Shown here: piece after piece, positions 9,518 through 17,426 of the stretch
Numbering within the stretch: the stretch's first letter is position 1
How the letters are laid out: every line of letters starts with the position of its first letter
DNA from: a bacterium
GTDB lineage: Bacteria; Vulcanimicrobiota; Vulcanimicrobiia; Vulcanimicrobiales; SCRA01
Assembly: GCA_004297985.1 (NCBI GenBank)
Contig: SCRA01000038.1
Location: 26,552 to 90,551 of the forward strand
Reading direction: 5' to 3'
Length of the DNA stretch: 64,000 bases
Translations under genes and position numbers: made by a program
The notes under the pieces: model-generated
Databases searched by the model: none
What the model was told of the DNA's origin: nothing
The model's input: only the letters and a program-made list of their open reading frames with translations

Positions 9518-10698
9518 ACCGGCCTCTCCTCAAGCGAGTTGCGATTCTGGGGAGTACCGGCTCCGTCGGGACCCAAGCCCTCGACGTCATCGCCGCGAAC
9601 CCCGAGCGCTTCAAGGTGGTTGCGCTGGCCGCAGGGCGCCGGGTTGACGAGCTCCTAGCCCAGGCCCGTGCCTTCGGACCAGCGATCGTCTCGGCCGCCG
9701 AGGGAGAGGGCGCAGGCTGTCTGCGCGCCGGTCTTCCCGGCGTTCGCGTGGAGTGTGGGGAAGCGGGCCTCTTCGCCTGCGCCCTCGAGTCGCAGGCTGA
9801 CGTCGTGCTGGCCGCCACCGACGGCGCCGTCGCCATGGAGGCGATCTTCGCCGCGGTGCGCGCCGGGATCGATGTCGCCCTGGCCAACAAGGAGGTCATC
9901 GTCTCGCTGGGCGAGGCCTTGATGGACCAGGCGGCTCACTCGGGTGCGCGCATTCTCCCCGTCGACTCCGAGCATAGCGCGATCTTCCAGTGCCTGGAGG
10001 GCGAGCCGGCGGCGGCGGTGCACAGCATCGTCCTGACGGCCAGCGGCGGCCCGTTCTGGGGGCATCGGCGTGAAGATCTCGAGCACGTTACCGTCGCCGA
10101 CGCCCTGCGCCATCCCACGTGGCAGATGGGGACGAAGAACACGATCGATTCCGCCACGATGATGAATAAGGGTCTGGAAGTGATCGAGGCCTGCCGGCTC
10201 TTTGCCCTTCCGCCGGAGCGCGTGCGCGTCCTGGTCCACCGGCAGAGCGTGGTTCATGGGCTGGCGATCTTCTCCGACGGCAACGTGAAGGCACAGGTGG
10301 CGGTTCCGGACATGCGCCTACCGATCGGCTACGCGCTGGCGTATCCGAATCGCCTCGAGCGCTCCCCGCTGCCCTTCGAGCCCCTCGCTTTGCTAGGCGG
10401 GAGCGGGCAAGCCACGCTCACGTTCGAAGAACCGGACGAGGAGCGCTTTCCTTGCTTGGGCTTGGCCTATCGCGCTTTGCGCGAGGGTGGTACGGCCACG
10501 GCGGTGCTCTCCGCCGCCAACGAGGTGGCGGTGCGCGCCTTCGTCGACGGTGCGATCGGCTTCACGGAGATAGCGCGCTTGGTGGGAGCCGTGCTCGACG
10601 CACACGAAGCGGGGAGTGCGACGCTGGAGGCCGTGCGCCGGGCGGATGCCTGGGCGCGAGCTTTCGCGGAACAATCCGCTCGGACGCTCCACCGGTAG
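9514..10698 (+). CDS. dxr: 1-deoxy-D-xylulose 5-phosphate reductoisomerase
   Basis: Dxr (IspC) catalyses the NADPH-dependent first committed step of the MEP isoprenoid pathway, giving 2-C-methyl-D-erythritol 4-phosphate. NADPH binding is shown by ILGSTGSVGTQ at residues 10-20. The LANKE motif and PVDSEHSAIFQ carry the metal and substrate residues. GTKNTIDSATMMNKGLEVIEA (here in two parts) is the flexible-loop and catalytic region. The length of 394 residues is standard. The ATG overlaps the cdsA stop (ATGA). Together with ispG downstream it shows that this organism uses the MEP route. Confidence 0.97.
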   Translation: MNRPLLKRVAILGSTGSVGTQALDVIAANPERFKVVALAAGRRVDELLAQARAFGPAIVSAAEGEGAGCLRAGLPGVRVECGEAGLFACALESQADVVLAATDGAVAMEAIFAAVRAGIDVALANKEVIVSLGEALMDQAAHSGARILPVDSEHSAIFQCLEGEPAAAVHSIVLTASGGPFWGHRREDLEHVTVADALRHPTWQMGTKNTIDSATMMNKGLEVIEACRLFALPPERVRVLVHRQSVVHGLAIFSDGNVKAQVAVPDMRLPIGYALAYPNRLERSPLPFEPLALLGGSGQATLTFEEPDEERFPCLGLAYRALREGGTATAVLSAANEVAVRAFVDGAIGFTEIARLVGAVLDAHEAGSATLEAVRRADAWARAFAEQSARTLHR

Positions 10699-10718
10699 AG
10701 GATCATAGAGAAGACCGC

Positions 10719-11840
10719 ATGCACGTCGACCTCGGACTCACTTTTCGCATCATTACGTTCCTGATCACGCTCAGCGTGCTGATCGTGCTCCACGAGTGGG
10801 GGCATTTCATCGTCGCCAAGCTCTCACGAGTACGCGTGACGGACTTCGCGATCGGCTTCGGCCCATCGTTGATCTGCATTCGCTACAACGGCACCAACTA
10901 CCGCATCAACCCGTTCCTGGTGGGCGGCTACTGTCTGATGCTCGGTGAAGACGGGCGCAAGGCGGAGCAGTCCGGAGTGACGGCAACGCCGGTCGACCTC
11001 GATCAGGAGGCGGGGCGCTACGGCACGGACTTCCAGGGAAAGCCCGTCCTCGCGCGGCTAGCCATCGTGCTGGCCGGCCCCGTCATGAACTTCATCTTGG
11101 GCTTCGCGATCTTCGTGGTCGCCCTCGCGGGTGTCGGCCGTCAGGTGGCCACCACCACCATCGCCTCGCTCAGCTCACCGACCATGCCCGCGGCGATGGC
11201 CGGCCTGCGACCCGGCGATACGATCACGGCGATCGACGGCAAGCCGGTGAAAGACGGCGCCGCCATGGTCGGTCTGATCAACCGTTCGGCGGGTATCCCG
11301 CTGGCGCTGAGCGTACGCCGCAGCGCCGCGGTTCTGACCATTAGAGTTACGCCGGTCGCCACGGATGTCAATGGGCGGCGCATCGGTTTGACGGGCTTCT
11401 CGCCCGCGTTTACCAGCGTGCCCGAGCCTCTCACGAGAGCGGTGCCCGAGGCATGGGATCAGACGACGCTCGTGCTCGCCTCGACCGTCGGCTCGCTCGT
11501 GCAGCTCGCAACGCACTTCACGCATACCGCTCCTCAGCTCTCCGGCATCATCGGCATCGGGCAGGTGGCCACGCAAGTTCAGCAGGAGGGATGGGGGCCG
11601 TACCTCGTCTTCGCGGGATCGATCTCCATTCTCTTGGGCTTCTTCAACCTGCTGCCGCTGCCCGCACTCGACGGTGGGCGCGCCGCGTTCTTCGTTGCGG
11701 AGATATTGCGGGGAAAGCCGGTGGACCCAGAGAAGGAAGGCTTGGTGCATGTCGTCGGCTTCGTGGTGCTGATGGCGCTGATGGTAGTCATCGCATTCCA
11801 CGACGTCCAACGTCTGTTGCTGCACCAAAGCATTCTGTAA
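10719..11840 (+). CDS. rseP: Site-2 zinc metalloprotease RseP
   Basis: This is an intramembrane M50 protease of the RseP/RasP type, which cleaves anti-sigma factors or remnant signal peptides in the inner membrane. The zinc motif HEWGH is at residues 25-29 in the first membrane segment. A single PDZ domain covers about 125-210 (LRPGDTITAIDGKPV). The third metal ligand lies in NLLPLPALDGGR around residue 310-320. It follows dxr by 20 bases, as in many genomes. The 373-residue length fits a one-PDZ form, shorter than the two-PDZ E. coli protein. Confidence 0.95.
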   Translation: MHVDLGLTFRIITFLITLSVLIVLHEWGHFIVAKLSRVRVTDFAIGFGPSLICIRYNGTNYRINPFLVGGYCLMLGEDGRKAEQSGVTATPVDLDQEAGRYGTDFQGKPVLARLAIVLAGPVMNFILGFAIFVVALAGVGRQVATTTIASLSSPTMPAAMAGLRPGDTITAIDGKPVKDGAAMVGLINRSAGIPLALSVRRSAAVLTIRVTPVATDVNGRRIGLTGFSPAFTSVPEPLTRAVPEAWDQTTLVLASTVGSLVQLATHFTHTAPQLSGIIGIGQVATQVQQEGWGPYLVFAGSISILLGFFNLLPLPALDGGRAAFFVAEILRGKPVDPEKEGLVHVVGFVVLMALMVVIAFHDVQRLLLHQSIL

Positions 11841-11851
11841 CTCGAGATAGC

Positions 11852-12991
11852 ATGATTCATTTACGTCGTAAATCGAAGCCCATCGTTCTCAAGAATCGTA
11901 CGGCTAGCACCAATACCACCTCGGTCACCATCGGCGGGGACGCTCCGATCGCTGTCCAGTCGATGACCACGACGGATACCGCCGACGTCGAGAAAACGCT
12001 CGAACAGATCTACGGCTTGAAAATGGCGGGTTGCGAGGTGGTCCGCTGCACCGTCCAGGATCCCAAGGACGCCGCTGGTCTACCGGCGATCGTGTCCCGC
12101 TCGCCGGTGCCCATCGTGGCCGACGTCCACTTCGATTACCGCATGGCCCTGGCCGCCATCGAGGCAGGTGTCGCGAAACTCCGTCTCAACCCCGGAAATA
12201 TCCGCGATGAGAAGAAGATCCGCGAAGTCGTCAAGGCAGCGATCGACGCGAAGTGTCCGATTCGCGTAGGCGTGAATATGGGCTCGCTCGACCCGGATCT
12301 CGAGAAGCGCTTGGGCCACACGCCGGAGGCGATGGTCGAGTCGGCGATGCGTCACGTCACGATCCTCGAGGACCTCGGCCACACGGATATCATCATCTCC
12401 GTCAAGGCGCACGACGTCCGCTCGACCGTCGAGGCGTACCGGTTGATGGCCAAGCGCGTGGCGTACCCGTTGCACTTGGGTGTCACCGAGGCGGGTCTGC
12501 CGCGCGAGGGGACGATCAAGTCGTCGATCGCCATCGGCATGCTGCTGGCCGAGGGCATCGGTGATACCGTACGCGTCTCCCTCGCCGCCGAGCCTGTGGA
12601 AGAGGTGCCCGTCGTGTGGGGCATCCTGCGCGCCCTGGGATTGCGCGAGAAGGGATTGGACATCACGGCCTGCCCCTCGTGCGGACGTGCCGAAATCGCC
12701 GTCGTCGAGCTGGCACGCTCCGTCGAGGCGATCGCCAAGGCCTATACGGCGCCGGTCAAGGTAGCTGTGATGGGCTGCGTGGTGAACGGTCCCGGTGAGA
12801 GCAAGATGGCCGATGTCGGCGTGGCGGGCGGCAAGGGCAAGGGAGCGATCTACCGAAAAGGCGCGCTGGTCGGCACGTTCCCTGAGGCGGAGTTGCTAGG
12901 GGCACTGCGCTTGGAGATCGAGCGCGTCATCGACGAGCAGTACCCCGCATACCGCAACGAGCTCACGCTGTTGACGCCGAGCTCCACGTGA
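11852..12991 (+). CDS. ispG: 4-hydroxy-3-methylbut-2-en-1-yl diphosphate synthase (IspG/GcpE)
   Basis: IspG is the [4Fe-4S] enzyme that converts methylerythritol cyclodiphosphate to HMBPP in the MEP pathway. The TIM barrel shows AVQSMTTTDT, PIVADVHFDYR and LRLNPGNI. The cluster ligands are visible as C274 and C277 in ACPSCGR, C309 in MGCVVNGPGE, and the fourth ligand E316. The 379-residue length corresponds to the standard bacterial two-domain form without the plant/Chlamydia insert. It starts 12 bases after rseP and its stop overlaps the next start, so it lies in the same operon. Confidence 0.97.
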   Translation: MIHLRRKSKPIVLKNRTASTNTTSVTIGGDAPIAVQSMTTTDTADVEKTLEQIYGLKMAGCEVVRCTVQDPKDAAGLPAIVSRSPVPIVADVHFDYRMALAAIEAGVAKLRLNPGNIRDEKKIREVVKAAIDAKCPIRVGVNMGSLDPDLEKRLGHTPEAMVESAMRHVTILEDLGHTDIIISVKAHDVRSTVEAYRLMAKRVAYPLHLGVTEAGLPREGTIKSSIAIGMLLAEGIGDTVRVSLAAEPVEEVPVVWGILRALGLREKGLDITACPSCGRAEIAVVELARSVEAIAKAYTAPVKVAVMGCVVNGPGESKMADVGVAGGKGKGAIYRKGALVGTFPEAELLGALRLEIERVIDEQYPAYRNELTLLTPSST

Positions 12992-13464
12992 CCATGGCGC
13001 TGCGTTTGCCTTCGAAACGCTACGTCTGCGTGACGCTGCTCGTCAGCTCGGCACTCTCGCTGATGATGGCGTTCGGGCGTCCGGTCGAGATGACGGTCGA
13101 CGGGCGGAGCGTGCCGCTAGACGTGCCGCCGGTAACGGCATGGCACGAGACATTCGTGCCGGCGCGCGCCCTCCTCAGAGAACTGGGTGCGCAGACGAGC
13201 TTCGACCCCCACAAGCAGCGTTTGGTTGCCGTCAGCAGCAATGATACCGTCATCTTCCGCGCCGGTCTGCCCATCGCGAAGATCGACGGTAAGCGCGTCG
13301 GTTTGACGCATGCCCCGTTCATCGAGCAAGGGCGGATGATGATTCCTGTCAGCTTCGTGGAACGCGAGCTGGGGGCGCGGGTCTCCTTCGACTCGCAGCA
13401 CTACCGGCTCGACTTCGCCGTCCCCGGGATGGTGGAAGCCGGGGCTCAAGGGCTCGATCGCTAG
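12988..13464 (+). CDS. Secreted copper-amine-oxidase-N (stalk) domain protein
   Basis: This 158-residue protein starts with a basic stretch and a hydrophobic segment typical of a signal peptide (VCVTLLVSSALSLMMAFG). It continues with the Cu_amine_oxidN1 'stalk' repeat pattern: VTVDG-type strand, PARALLRELGAQTSFD, IDGKRVGLTHAPFIEQGRMMIPVSFVERELGARV. Such domains occur in extracytoplasmic cell-wall-associated proteins and are not catalytic by themselves. The start may be GTG 12988, overlapping the ispG stop, or ATG 12994. It closes the isoprenoid operon, so a role in the envelope is plausible but unproven. Confidence 0.8.
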   Translation: MTMALRLPSKRYVCVTLLVSSALSLMMAFGRPVEMTVDGRSVPLDVPPVTAWHETFVPARALLRELGAQTSFDPHKQRLVAVSSNDTVIFRAGLPIAKIDGKRVGLTHAPFIEQGRMMIPVSFVERELGARVSFDSQHYRLDFAVPGMVEAGAQGLDR

Positions 13465-13500
13465 CAACGTAACTCGTAACACTGGGAGGCTCTCCGCGAG

Positions 13501-14061
13501 ATGGTTGAGCAGGATCGCCGCGGTCCCTGGACGACGGTTGAGCGCGAGCGACTCTATCGCAATCCTTGGGGCGCGCTCGAGCGCCATATGGTGATCCGCC
13601 CCGACGGCACGCCCGGAGAACACCTCTTCGTCGACCTTCCGCCGGCAGTGGGAGTGTTGGCGGCCGACGGCCGCGACGTGTTGCTGGTACGGCAGCCGCG
13701 CTACGGGATCGGCCGCGACGTGCTCGAGATCGTCAAGGGCGGGCGTCACGAAGGGGAGACGGCGGAGGCGGCGGCGCGGCGCGAGTTGCGAGAGGAGGCA
13801 GGCATCGATGCCAAGCGCCTTCTGCCGCTAGGCGAGCGCGTGGCGCTGCCCAGCATTACCAACGAGCGCGCGACGCTTTACGCCGCCACCGGGCTCAAGG
13901 AGATCGAGCCGGAACCCGACGGCAGCGAGGTGATCGAAGTCGTGCGTATGACGCTCGACGAAGCTCTCAACTCCGCCCTCGAGGGCGGGATCGAGGACGC
14001 CGACACGGTCGTGGCACTGGCGCGCTACGCCTTCGCCATCAACATCCTTCGCATCGAGTAG
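13501..14061 (+). CDS. Nudix hydrolase, ADP-ribose pyrophosphatase-like
   Basis: This 186-residue cytoplasmic hydrolase has a full Nudix box at about residues 80-102 (G-x5-E-x7-REL-x-EE-x-GI). It probably cleaves ADP-ribose or a related nucleoside diphosphate. The layout resembles the ADPRase (NudF-like) group, with an N-terminal beta domain (ERERLYRNPWGALERHMVIRPDG) before the box and a proline-poor stretch PSITNERATLYAA after it. Substrate cannot be fixed from sequence. It lies downstream of the stalk gene on the same strand, and a GGGAGG sits 14 bases before the ATG. Confidence 0.87.
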   Translation: MVEQDRRGPWTTVERERLYRNPWGALERHMVIRPDGTPGEHLFVDLPPAVGVLAADGRDVLLVRQPRYGIGRDVLEIVKGGRHEGETAEAAARRELREEAGIDAKRLLPLGERVALPSITNERATLYAATGLKEIEPEPDGSEVIEVVRMTLDEALNSALEGGIEDADTVVALARYAFAINILRIE

Positions 14062-14069
14062 CTCTCACG

Positions 14070-14672
14070 CTACGCGGGGATCTCCGGCGGGGCGGGATGG
14101 TGATTCCAGAGGTGCTCGGGCTCGCCGAGCTCGTTGTTGATCCAACGTGCCCAGACGAAGAGCGCATCCGAGAGCCGGTTGAGGAATTTTCCGGCGATGG
14201 CTTCGGCCTCTCCGTCGCGTTGCAGGCGTACCAGGAGACGCTCGGCGCGGCGGCAGACCGTGCGGGCCATGTGCAGATAGCCGCCGGCGTAGGAGCCGCC
14301 GGGGTGGATGAAATTGGCGAGCGGCTCGAGATCCCGTTGACAGCGGTCGATGGCATGTTCGAGAAAGTCGATATCGGCCTGCTCGATCTTGGGCATCGCC
14401 TCGCTGCGCTTCTCCAAAGGCGTGGCGAGGTCGGAGCCGAGGTTGAACAGCGAGTCCTGCGTCCAAGCAAGCCATCGATCGAGCGTTTGCGCACGCGGGC
14501 GTTTCGCGTGCTCGGCAAGCGCGCGGCGTGCCAGGCCGATCATCGACGAGCACTCGTCGACGGTTCCATAGCACTCGATGCGCTGCGCGTCTTTGGGAAC
14601 GCGCGCTCCGCCGACCAGTCCCGTCATCCCGGCGTCGCCGGTGCGCGTATAGATGCGTGTCAACTTCGGCAT
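14070..14672 (-). CDS. Cob(I)alamin adenosyltransferase, PduO type
   Basis: This enzyme transfers the adenosyl group of ATP to cob(I)alamin to make coenzyme B12. The ATP-binding N-terminus KLTRIYTRTGDAGMTGL and the RIECYGTVDECSSMIGLA helix are diagnostic of the PduO/EutT-like family. FIHPGG and ARTVCRRAERLLVRL with FLNRLSDALFVWARW complete the four-helix bundle. The ATG at 14672 gives a 200-residue protein that begins with the canonical motif; an ATG at 14702 would add ten residues without recognisable content. It is convergent with the Nudix gene and divergent from the IclR gene. No B12-dependent enzyme is nearby. Confidence 0.92.
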   Translation of the reverse strand: MPKLTRIYTRTGDAGMTGLVGGARVPKDAQRIECYGTVDECSSMIGLARRALAEHAKRPRAQTLDRWLAWTQDSLFNLGSDLATPLEKRSEAMPKIEQADIDFLEHAIDRCQRDLEPLANFIHPGGSYAGGYLHMARTVCRRAERLLVRLQRDGEAEAIAGKFLNRLSDALFVWARWINNELGEPEHLWNHHPAPPEIPA

Positions 14673-14705
14673 ACGCGAGGATTCGCCACACGTGCCACCC
14701 ATTCA

Positions 14706-14733
14706 TTGACAGCGCGCTAGGCGCGGTGATACT
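14706..14733 (+). promoter_or_regulatory. Putative sigma70-type promoter of iclR gene
   Basis: TTGACA at 14706-14711 is followed after 16 bases by GATACT at 14728-14733. It lies in the 118-bp region between the divergent adenosyltransferase and IclR genes. Confidence 0.55.
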
Positions 14734-14750
14734 CTGCCACGGAAGGTGTG

Positions 14751-14764
14751 TGAAATGTATTTCA
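14751..14764. promoter_or_regulatory. Palindromic operator, IclR-like
   Basis: TGAAATGTATTTCA is a perfect inverted repeat (TGAAAT/ATTTCA with a GT centre) just downstream of the proposed promoter and 27 bases before the IclR-type regulator. It resembles the IclR-family half-site pattern GGAAAT/ATTTCC, so autoregulation is likely. Confidence 0.6.
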
Positions 14765-14790
14765 GATGAAGAATACGGGGCTAGCAGCCG

Positions 14791-15585
14791 ATGGCGAAAC
14801 AGCTAAAGAAGGATCTGCTCGGCACGATTGTTCGTGGATTACGTGCCCTCGACTACCTCGCGACCCAACCGCACGGGGCGACGCCTAAAGAGCTCTCTCG
14901 CGCTTTGCGCTGGAACATCTCGACTTGCTACCACGTGCTCAACACCTTGGAGTCGGAGCGCTACGCCGTGCGCGATGCGGCGACCACCGCCTTTCGGCTC
15001 GGGCCCAGCGTCGGCCGGCTGGCCCAGGGCTACTCCGCGCGCTTTGCGCTTCTGCCCGCGCTGCGCCCGGTCATCGTCGAGCTCTCGCGCGCAACCTCCG
15101 AGAATGCGTACTTGGCGGTGTATGAGGATCGCGAGATCGCCATTGCCGAGATCGTCGAGAGCACACAGCGCGTGCGGGTCGAGAAACTGCACCCCGGCTA
15201 CATGGAGAACCTCCACGCTCGGGCCCTCGGGAAGGCCGTGCTGGCCCACCTGCCGTGGCCGGAGGTGCGTGCGCGATACCTCGCGAGTGATCCCGCGAGG
15301 CTGACGCGCTCGACCAAGACCGAACTCGAGGCGATCCACGCAGAGCTCGAGACCACGCGCGCCCGGGGCTATAGCCTCGATCTCGAAGAATTCTGCGAAG
15401 GCGTTTGCTGTGTCGGCGCCCCGATCTTCGATGCGCGGGGCGCGGTTGTTGCCTCGCTCTCCGTCTCCATGCCCACCTACCGCTTCGAGCCGGCGCAGGC
15501 GACGTGTATCCGCGTCGTCCGCGAGGCGGCACGCCAAGCGACCAGACTCTTGGGAGGTGACGTTGCGGCGCTCGCCCTCGCCTGA
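14791..15585 (+). CDS. IclR-family transcriptional regulator
   Basis: This 264-residue regulator has an N-terminal winged helix-turn-helix (IVRGLRALDYLATQPHGATPKELSRAL, split here as the recognition helix region, residues 12-60). A C-terminal IclR effector domain follows, with VEKLHPGYMENLHARALGKAVLAHLP and EEFCEGVCCVGAPIFD, the usual small-molecule pocket with a conserved Cys. IclR proteins bind as dimers or tetramers to palindromes, and one lies directly upstream. No catabolic operon is adjacent, so the effector is unknown. Confidence 0.93.
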   Translation: MAKQLKKDLLGTIVRGLRALDYLATQPHGATPKELSRALRWNISTCYHVLNTLESERYAVRDAATTAFRLGPSVGRLAQGYSARFALLPALRPVIVELSRATSENAYLAVYEDREIAIAEIVESTQRVRVEKLHPGYMENLHARALGKAVLAHLPWPEVRARYLASDPARLTRSTKTELEAIHAELETTRARGYSLDLEEFCEGVCCVGAPIFDARGAVVASLSVSMPTYRFEPAQATCIRVVREAARQATRLLGGDVAALALA

Positions 15586-15765
15586 CCCCACGGCTGTCGC
15601 ATTTCCTGCAGCAGCGATAAGAGCGACGGCACACTTGCTAGGGCCGATTCTTTTGTAAAGATATCGTTTCATCACGTAATGTGGGTCTATTGACCTGCAT
15701 CACATTTGCATGCTTTGGGTAGACTGAAGGCCCCCAGTATTCGCGCGTACCGGAGGTTGGTCTGT

Positions 15766-17388
15766 ATGCCTAGCATATCAGCCGAAACACCCCTCCCTCG
15801 CTTGGCTCCTCATCTCATTTCGAGGCCGAAGATCGAGTCGTGGCTCAAGAGGCACGCCGACGTGCCCGTTCGCCTCTTCGCCGCGCCGTCGGGATCGGGA
15901 AAGCTCACTTCGATCGTGACGTACATGCAGGCGCGAGGGGGAGGCGCCTACTTGCGGCTCCAGCGCGCCGAGCCTCCGCGGGCGATGCGCCAGCGTCTGG
16001 CGCGAGCGTTGAACCTTGCCAAGGCGCCAGCATCGTTCGACGAGCTGCTCGTTGCGCTGCGCCGGCGCGCTCCCGTAGAGATCGCCTTTTTCGACGTGGT
16101 GATGGCGGCGGAGGAGACGCTCGAGGAGATCGATCGGCTGGTCGACGAGGCCCCGGCCGGCGTGAACTTGATCGTGGGGACGCGTTCGCGCGCCATCGTC
16201 GACGTCAGCCGCATGCTGGCCAGCGGCTGCGCTGTGCTCTGCGATGCGGAGATGCTGGCGTTCGATGCCTACGAGACGACGCGGTTGGCGGAGGCGTTAG
16301 GAGTTGCGTCCACTCCAAGCGACATCGCGTACCTGCTTCACGAGAGCGAAGGCTGGGCCGCCGTGACGACCGGCGTGCTCCGTCACGCAGCCACTACCGG
16401 CCGCCCGCTGAGCGGAGCGTTCGAGGATTGGGTCCGCAGGCAAGGGCGCCTCTTCAGCGAGTTCATCGCACGCGAGCTCGAGTTCGCAACCGAACGAGAG
16501 CGCACGGCGTTCCATCGCTTGATCGCGGGCGCCCAAAGCGCGCTTCCCGAGCTCGAGACGACGGGCCTCTTCGTGCGCTACGACGAGAGCGGCTACCGCC
16601 CGTATCGCGTCGTCGCGCGCCTGTGCGGCGCAGAGCCTCGCCTCGCCGCCGACGAGAGTGTGCCGGCTCTGCCGATGACGGTGAAGATGTTCGGCCGCTT
16701 CGAGGCGGAGATCGGCGGTCGACCGATCCCGTGGGTGCGGCGGCGCGATCAGGATCTCTTCAAGTATCTGCTGCTCAAGGGGAATTCCAGCGCCTCGCGC
16801 GGCGAGCTCATCGAAACGTTCTGGCCGCAGGCCGATCCGCATCTCGCGGGTCAATCCTTGCGCACGGCATGCGCGAACGTGCGAAAGGCAATCGGAACGC
16901 TGGTCGGGAGCGAGGGTGCCGAGCGGTATATCAGCACCAACGGCGCGATCTGCCTCAACCTCGCGCACATCGTCGTGGATGTCCGCCGGTTCAAGGCGCA
17001 CATCACCGACGGCGACGAGGAGTACGAGCGCGGACACCATGACGAGGCGATCGCGCACTACCGCGCGGCCGACGCGCTCTATCGCGGTCCCCTGCTGCAG
17101 GAGGATGCGTCCGCGCCATGGTTCGCCCCGCGTGTCGCGATGTACCAAGAACTCTACGTTCATAGTCTGGAGCGGCAGGGAGAGTGTTGGATCGCCAAGG
17201 GTGAGCCGATCCTCGCCCGCCAGTGCGCCTATCGCGTGCTTGCGCTCAAGCCGGATGCCGTCGAAGGGCGCCGCCTGGTTCGACTGGCGCTCTCGTCGCC
17301 GGGACCGAGCGAGGATGCCGATCAGAAGAGGCGCGCGATAGGACTGCAGCAACTGCCGGAGCGGGCGGAGATCGCCCTCGAGCACTGA
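15766..17388 (+). CDS. BTAD/OmpR-type wHTH regulator with degenerate MalT-like ATPase domain
   Basis: The protein combines an N-terminal STAND/MalT-like P-loop domain (residues 1 to about 290) with a C-terminal OmpR/PhoB winged helix starting at MTVKMFGRFEAEIGG (residue 304) and a bacterial transcriptional activation (BTAD) helical domain at about 395-520. This is the reverse of MalT, where the DNA-binding domain is LuxR-type. The P-loop reads APSGSGKLT, so the Ser/Thr that follows the invariant Lys is a Leu, and ATP binding may be weakened. A Walker B-like IAFFDV follows. ATG 15766 is chosen for the GGAGG nine bases upstream; a longer in-frame start at 15706 lacks one. Target genes are unknown. 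Confidence 0.82.
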   Translation: MPSISAETPLPRLAPHLISRPKIESWLKRHADVPVRLFAAPSGSGKLTSIVTYMQARGGGAYLRLQRAEPPRAMRQRLARALNLAKAPASFDELLVALRRRAPVEIAFFDVVMAAEETLEEIDRLVDEAPAGVNLIVGTRSRAIVDVSRMLASGCAVLCDAEMLAFDAYETTRLAEALGVASTPSDIAYLLHESEGWAAVTTGVLRHAATTGRPLSGAFEDWVRRQGRLFSEFIARELEFATERERTAFHRLIAGAQSALPELETTGLFVRYDESGYRPYRVVARLCGAEPRLAADESVPALPMTVKMFGRFEAEIGGRPIPWVRRRDQDLFKYLLLKGNSSASRGELIETFWPQADPHLAGQSLRTACANVRKAIGTLVGSEGAERYISTNGAICLNLAHIVVDVRRFKAHITDGDEEYERGHHDEAIAHYRAADALYRGPLLQEDASAPWFAPRVAMYQELYVHSLERQGECWIAKGEPILARQCAYRVLALKPDAVEGRRLVRLALSSPGPSEDADQKRRAIGLQQLPERAEIALEH

Positions 17389-17426
17389 CTAGGAGAACCG
17401 CCGCTCCCTTCGAATCTAGGCTGGTC

